Origin: Tannerellaceae bacterium | GTDB lineage: Bacteria; Bacteroidota; Bacteroidia; Bacteroidales; Tannerellaceae | Length of the DNA: 20,083 nucleotides | NCBI GenBank assembly: GCA_031267205.1 | Contig: JAIRZN010000103.1 | Span: forward strand, 1-20,083 | Direction of reading: 5' to 3' | Shown: positions 16,169 to 20,083 of the stretch, in pieces | Position numbering within the stretch: the first letter of the stretch is position 1 | Layout of the letters: each line of letters begins with the position of its first letter | Position numbers and translations under genes: made by a program | Notes under the pieces: generated by a model | What the model was told of the DNA's origin: nothing | Database searches by the model: none | The model's input: the letters and a program-made list of their open reading frames with translations, nothing else

Positions 16169-16201
16169 CCATCACGCGCAACATAGGGGAGAAATAGAAA
16201 G

Positions 16202-16209
16202 TATCTTTG
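16202..16209 (+). promoter_or_regulatory. -7 box of the AraC-type regulator gene
   Basis: TATCTTTG is an exact match to TAnnTTTG, 25 bases before the ATG at 16235. No convincing -33 TTG is seen at the usual distance. Confidence 0.6.
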
Positions 16210-16234
16210 CCTCCACACCAATTATCACGATCCC

Positions 16235-17377
16235 ATGCATGACCTTTACAGCATATTCTCCATATTCGTGACGGGCGGCTTATTGCTGGCCTGCGGACTA
16301 ATGCTGCTTTTTGTCGCCACGCCTGCGGGTGAGTTGCCCGGCAATTACCGTAAGGCGCGCTTTATGATGGCGGGGGCTTATTTGTTCTTCGCCCCGGCCG
16401 GAATTGTCGAATATTTGTTTCAAACGTCGGCTGGTGCGCAGGGCATCGCCTTGATGCAGACCGTCACCCTGTCTATTGCAGTATTCCAGGCCGCGCTTTT
16501 TACCTTCGCCATGCTCGCGTTGTTGGACGTTCGCTTTCCGGGATGGCGGCGCGTGGCTATCGAGGCCTCCGCGCCGGTGATGATTGTTGTTACCATCTTC
16601 TGCGCTTACGTCTTGTCGGCGCCGGCGGTGTTCGGGATTATCTTCTACGCTCTTACGGGCGCCTATGCCTTGATGCTGGCGCGATATACGGGACTGTTTA
16701 TTGCGCGTTACCGTCGCTTCCGCAGGCAGATGGACAACTATTTTTCCGATGCCGAAAGCGAGCGTGTGCGCTGGGTGGCCTTCTCGTTCTTCGCCGCGCT
16801 GGCCGTCGGCGTCACGGCATTGTTATCGGCGTTGTTCATGTCGACGGCCGTAGCGCTGCTTTTCGCCGTCTTCTTCGATATATTCTATGTATACTTCGCC
16901 ATCCGGTTCGTCAACTACGCTCATATGTTCCAATCCATCGAGCGGGCAATGGATGTGGAGCATACCGGCGAACGCCTTTCTATCGAGGACGCCGGAGTCG
17001 TCGACAGGGCGACCGCAACCCACGCCGACGCCTTCGCCCTTCTCGAAGTACGGATTGATGAATGGATCGCCGCCAAAGGTTTCACCGCGAAGGGCCTCAC
17101 CATCGACATCCTCGCCGCACACCTTTATACCAACCGCAAATACATCTCCGTCTACATCAACACCCGCAAGCGGCAAACATTCCGCGAGTGGATCAACCGC
17201 CTGCGCATCGAGGAGGCCAAGACGCTGCTGCTTCGACACCCCGATATGCCCGTGCACGAGATAGCTGCAAGCGTAGGCATCGCCACCGTAAGCCATTTCG
17301 GCAAACAGTTCCGAGACCTCACCGGCCTTTCTCCCTCCGGTTGGAGGCAAAAGGAAAGTAAGGCCGGCCCACCGTAA
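16235..17377 (+). CDS. membrane-anchored AraC-family regulator
   Basis: This 380-residue protein has about seven hydrophobic segments (roughly 5-27, 43-62, 73-97, 111-129, 131-150, 181-202 and 204-226), then a linker. The C-terminal AraC double helix-turn-helix follows: first HTH about 289-310 (TIDILAAHLYTNRKYISVYI), second about 340-371 ending in the family signature HFGKQFRDLTGLSPSGWR. The design suggests an inner-membrane sensor that binds DNA directly from the membrane, a form common in Bacteroidota. The ligand and targets are unknown. It has its own promoter. The 21-bp palindromic array begins at the base after its stop codon, and the ABC permease gene is convergent beyond that. Which genes it controls cannot be read from the window. 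Confidence 0.92.
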   Translation: MHDLYSIFSIFVTGGLLLACGLMLLFVATPAGELPGNYRKARFMMAGAYLFFAPAGIVEYLFQTSAGAQGIALMQTVTLSIAVFQAALFTFAMLALLDVRFPGWRRVAIEASAPVMIVVTIFCAYVLSAPAVFGIIFYALTGAYALMLARYTGLFIARYRRFRRQMDNYFSDAESERVRWVAFSFFAALAVGVTALLSALFMSTAVALLFAVFFDIFYVYFAIRFVNYAHMFQSIERAMDVEHTGERLSIEDAGVVDRATATHADAFALLEVRIDEWIAAKGFTAKGLTIDILAAHLYTNRKYISVYINTRKRQTFREWINRLRIEEAKTLLLRHPDMPVHEIAASVGIATVSHFGKQFRDLTGLSPSGWRQKESKAGPP

Positions 17378-17623
17378 TATGTTGCCAACATAGAGTTCTA
17401 TGTTACCAACATAGAGTTGTATGTTGGTAACATAGGGTTGTATGTTACCGACATAGAGTTGTATGTTGGTAACATAGGGTTGTATGTTGGCAACATAGAG
17501 TTGTATGTTGGTAACATAGGGTTGTATGTTGCCAACATAGAGTTGTATGTTGGCAACATAGAGTTGTATGTTGGCAACATAGAGTTCTATGTTACCAACA
17601 TAGAGTTCTATGTTACCAACATA
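17378..17623. repeat. 21-bp tandem array of TATGTTnnnAACATA palindromes
   Basis: There are eleven full 21-bp units plus a final 15-bp core, with no indels. Each unit is a 15-base core, TATGTT-nnn-AACATA, plus a 6-base spacer (GAGTTG, GAGTTC or GGGTTG); one core (17441) reads TATGTTACCGACATA. The core centres run GCC, ACC, GGT, ACC, GGT, GGC, GGT, GCC, GGC, GGC, ACC, ACC. GCC and GGC make the core a perfect 7-1-7 palindrome. ACC and GGT are reverse complements of each other with one mismatched pair. GGGTTG spacers occur only after GGT cores. In RNA, CAACATA-GAGTTG-TATGTTG can form 7-bp hairpins between neighbouring units. Since 21 is a multiple of three, both strands show accidental repetitive ORFs. 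It lies between convergent genes. Confidence 0.97.
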
Positions 17624-17812
17624 TTTCCATACCCCGCCATGGTTTTCAAAAGACCCTGAGGGCTTCTTGAGGATGATATGTTCGTCATATCATATTTCTT
17701 TTCCTAAGCGTAACAAGCAGGAATACAAGACGGCATATTGGGGATGCTTACTGTCGGTCACTCGACTATAGTCAGGTAAGCCGGGAGGTTGTCGTCAGAC
17801 CCTATTTAGATA
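17624..17812. other. intergenic stretch between convergent genes with small hairpins
   Basis: Two inverted repeats are visible. ATGATATG ttcgt CATATCAT (17673-17693) is a perfect 8-bp stem followed by the T-rich ATTTCTTTT on the plus strand and may be a weak terminator. GCTTAC ... GTAAGC (17746-17781) encloses the small palindrome GACTATAGTC. No gene is seen. Confidence 0.5.
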
Positions 17813-20083
17813 TTATTCTGATTTTACTACTTCCGCAGGGTTGCTATCGGCCGCTTTCAGTACCTGCCCCAGTACAGTGAGTAAAACCACTGCAATTATT
17901 CCCGCAATTACCTCCGCAAGCAGCCACCAGGGGATATTCGTGCGGTAGGCATATCCTTGCAGCCAGATGTGCATTGCGTATGTAGCCAACGGCAACGCTA
18001 TGGCGCCTGCTATAATTACCTGCATGGTATACTCGCGGAAAAACATACGAACGATCTCGCTTACCTTGGCGCCAAATACTTTGCGGATGGCTATTTCCTT
18101 GCGTCGGCGTTGGGTTGCGGTAACGGCTACGGTATAAATACCGAATATTGAAATCAGCAGGCTGACCGCCGCCAGGATGGAAAATAGTTTTAACCCGGCC
18201 TGTTCCGAAGAATTAAGGTGGTCGTACAATTCATCGAGCGGCGTCAGGCGAGTATCTGCCAAACGACTGTCTATACCAGGAAGGATAGCCGCGACTTTCC
18301 GCATCGCATCCTGCTCCCGGCCGGGTGCAACGCGGATATACCATTTATCCAACACCATTTCGCTGTAGATAGCCGGATAGATACGATTGCGAAGCGATAG
18401 CGTGTGAAAATCTTTTACTACGCCAACCACTTCGTACTCCTGACATTTCATTCCCATTGAAGTAAGAGCAAGGGACATGCAAATCATGGCGCCTACCGGT
18501 TCATTCAATCCCATCACCCTGGCGGCTTCTTCATTAAGAACTACTTTTTGTTTTTCACCTTTCCCCCACCATTTCCCTGTCACCATATCTAAGCCGAATG
18601 TTTCGGCAAACCGGCTGTCGGCAAAGACATGCTGGAAAACCGGCTTTGCGGATGGATCTTTTCCCATCCATTCTACCTCGGTATTCATTAAAGATGTACC
18701 CATCCAGTTGGCGTTGTGTTGTGGTTCGAAAGCGGTTGCCGTAAAGCTTTCGATTTGCGGGATAGCTGCAAGCTCATTCATCAAGGCTTCACGATGTGAA
18801 AACAGTGGCCCTTGCGGACCGGACAACTGTATGATTCCCTTGTGGTCGAATCCCAAATCTTTGTGGTTGATAAAACGCATTTGCATCATGACTACTAAAG
18901 AAGCTACAATAAATACAATGCTGACTGCTAATTGCAAACTGACAGCTATACGTCGAAGCGCCGGTTGCTTCGTTGCATTCTTTTTTGACAAGGAGCGAGT
19001 GACCGAACGGCTCAACCACCCGAAAAGAATCATACCTATAAATAACATCAACACCAGCACACCTGTTCCACATACAACAAAAAGATAGACCAATTTTGAC
19101 ACAGGCATCGCAATATCCAATAGCCCGGAAAACATGGGACGGAGAAAAAGGACAAAGCAACATGCAAATGCCAACGACAGGATCATGCTAAAAGTCATCT
19201 CAAATATCATCTGCGCCGTTAGCTGCGGGCGTTTAGCTCCATATATAGCACGCAGGCGAAATTCGCGTATTCGTTGGCTGAAAAGATCAAGATGCAAATT
19301 AAGAAAGTTAAAAAGCGCACTGAACAGCAACAATACCCCGGCGGCAGTTAACATACGTATAAAATTTAACGTAAACGGCAAGTCGGCATTCAAATGGTAA
19401 CGGATGTCGCTTATGGGCAGTATTCGCAGTTCAATATTGGCATTAGCATCAATTTGTGAAGTAAAATCACGCAGTTGTTCTTGAAGTTCGTTGATGTTTG
19501 CATAGGGATGAAACCTGACATACATTTCGTTGTTGAATAAATGCCATTGTTCCGCCTCAGGCATGCCCGACATCGCAACATTTTGAATATACGGATAATT
19601 AAGGAGCGCCTCAAACGGCAAATTGGTGTTTGGTGGCGGGTCTTTGATCACCGCTGTAACCGTACAAGGCCCATAATCCTCAGGCCATAAATTTGTAATC
19701 TGCTGCCCTATGGCTTTTTCCACATCACCAAACAGGCGAATAGCCACAGTTTCGGTCAGAACCATGTTGTGCAGTAATTGCAACGCTTGCTTTGTATCTC
19801 CGCGAATAATTACCTGCGGGAAAACCTGAAAAAATGAGCTGTCGACAGAAAGCGTATGCAATTGTATATCGGGCATAGCTCCAATTCTAAAGTCGATTTT
19901 ATCGGGAACAAATCCGGTAGAATATTCCACAACAGGGAAGTTTTCATGCAGTTTTCTTGACAAAATTCCAGGTACCATCACGTTCTCCTTGCCCGATTGT
20001 TTTTCCACGGAATAGACTCGGTATATATGCGCAGCATTGGGATAAAAACTATCATACGACGTCTCGTAACGCATCCAATAAAA
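17813..20083 (-). CDS. FtsX/MacB-type ABC transporter permease, 5' end outside the window
   Basis: The frame is open to the window edge (three more codons, F-Y-W, precede the first Met in view), so the true start and first transmembrane helix lie outside. The visible 756 residues have a periplasmic MacB_PCD-like domain (YETSYDSFYPNAAHIYRVY near the start), four transmembrane helices (about 238-260, 290-312, 328-352 and 378-398, numbered from the Met at 20074), a second periplasmic domain, and the C-terminal FtsX domain with helices at about 628-655, 682-705 and 716-738. RRRKEIAIRKVFGAK (656-670) is the coupling-loop signature. These duplicated FtsX permeases are numerous in Bacteroidota and work with a separate ATPase and often a membrane-fusion protein, moving antimicrobials or lipids or transmitting mechanical force. 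Substrate unknown. No terminator is evident after the stop. Confidence 0.93.
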   Translation of the reverse strand, partial: FYWMRYETSYDSFYPNAAHIYRVYSVEKQSGKENVMVPGILSRKLHENFPVVEYSTGFVPDKIDFRIGAMPDIQLHTLSVDSSFFQVFPQVIIRGDTKQALQLLHNMVLTETVAIRLFGDVEKAIGQQITNLWPEDYGPCTVTAVIKDPPPNTNLPFEALLNYPYIQNVAMSGMPEAEQWHLFNNEMYVRFHPYANINELQEQLRDFTSQIDANANIELRILPISDIRYHLNADLPFTLNFIRMLTAAGVLLLFSALFNFLNLHLDLFSQRIREFRLRAIYGAKRPQLTAQMIFEMTFSMILSLAFACCFVLFLRPMFSGLLDIAMPVSKLVYLFVVCGTGVLVLMLFIGMILFGWLSRSVTRSLSKKNATKQPALRRIAVSLQLAVSIVFIVASLVVMMQMRFINHKDLGFDHKGIIQLSGPQGPLFSHREALMNELAAIPQIESFTATAFEPQHNANWMGTSLMNTEVEWMGKDPSAKPVFQHVFADSRFAETFGLDMVTGKWWGKGEKQKVVLNEEAARVMGLNEPVGAMICMSLALTSMGMKCQEYEVVGVVKDFHTLSLRNRIYPAIYSEMVLDKWYIRVAPGREQDAMRKVAAILPGIDSRLADTRLTPLDELYDHLNSSEQAGLKLFSILAAVSLLISIFGIYTVAVTATQRRRKEIAIRKVFGAKVSEIVRMFFREYTMQVIIAGAIALPLATYAMHIWLQGYAYRTNIPWWLLAEVIAGIIAVVLLTVLGQVLKAADSNPAEVVKSE

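Noticed and set aside
17398..17659. Repetitive ORFs on both strands across the 21-bp array, encoding 7-residue repeats
   Set aside because: A 21-bp unit without stop codons is open in the same frame on every copy. The frames on the two strands are equally open and neither has a start context or promoter, so they are by-products of the repeat.

Overview
The window looks like chromosome from a member of the order Bacteroidales (Bacteroidota). The evidence is the promoter style: at least six intergenic regions carry a TAnnTTTG -7 box, and some add a TTG/TTTG -33 box, as in the Bacteroides primary sigma factor consensus. Shine-Dalgarno sequences are largely absent. The gene families also fit: an AraC-type regulator with a polytopic membrane domain, a two-part FtsX-type ABC permease, a Tat-exported Gfo/Idh/MocA oxidoreductase, and alaS divergent from a LytM peptidase plus MerR pair. 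GC is moderate to high in the core genes and clearly lower around 4.9-5.3 kb and 7.2-7.9 kb. Genus cannot be fixed from the sequence alone.

Layout. 0-1.3 kb: TolC/CusC-type outer-membrane efflux protein, probably the last gene of an RND metal or drug efflux operon that begins outside the window. 1.4-4.9 kb: Tat-exported Gfo/Idh/MocA oxidoreductase followed by a secreted HEAT-repeat protein, closed by a perfect 17-bp stem terminator. 5.3-7.2 kb, minus strand: Zn/Cd-type P1B ATPase with a palindromic operator candidate over its promoter. 7.3-8.0 kb: scar of an integrated element, made of a 21-bp inverted-repeat pair, the catalytic C-terminus of a tyrosine recombinase, a strong terminator and tRNA-Pro(GGG). 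8.1-11.8 kb, minus strand: the alaS-aroB operon. 11.8-13.2 kb, plus strand: LytM/M23 peptidase and MerR-like regulator, transcribed from a promoter that overlaps that of alaS. 13.25-13.67 kb: 41-bp tandem repeat array running into a promoter and a 26-codon leader ORF. 13.7-16.2 kb: PLP trans-sulfuration enzyme and a secreted HExxH protein. 16.2-17.4 kb: membrane-anchored AraC regulator. 17.38-17.62 kb: 21-bp palindromic tandem array starting at the base after the regulator's stop codon. 17.8 kb to the end, minus strand: FtsX/MacB-type ABC permease, cut by the window edge.

How the genes work together. The window mixes housekeeping functions (alanyl-tRNA charging, shikimate pathway, cell-wall hydrolysis, tRNA-Pro) with envelope and stress functions (metal efflux at both the outer membrane and inner membrane, an ABC permease, secreted enzymes). 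The most unusual content is not protein coding. There are two unrelated tandem arrays whose units each contain a dyad symmetry. The 41-bp array ends with its last degenerate unit on the -33 box of a promoter. The 21-bp array fills the gap between convergent genes. Neither is explained by the gene annotation, and both deserve a genome-wide search.
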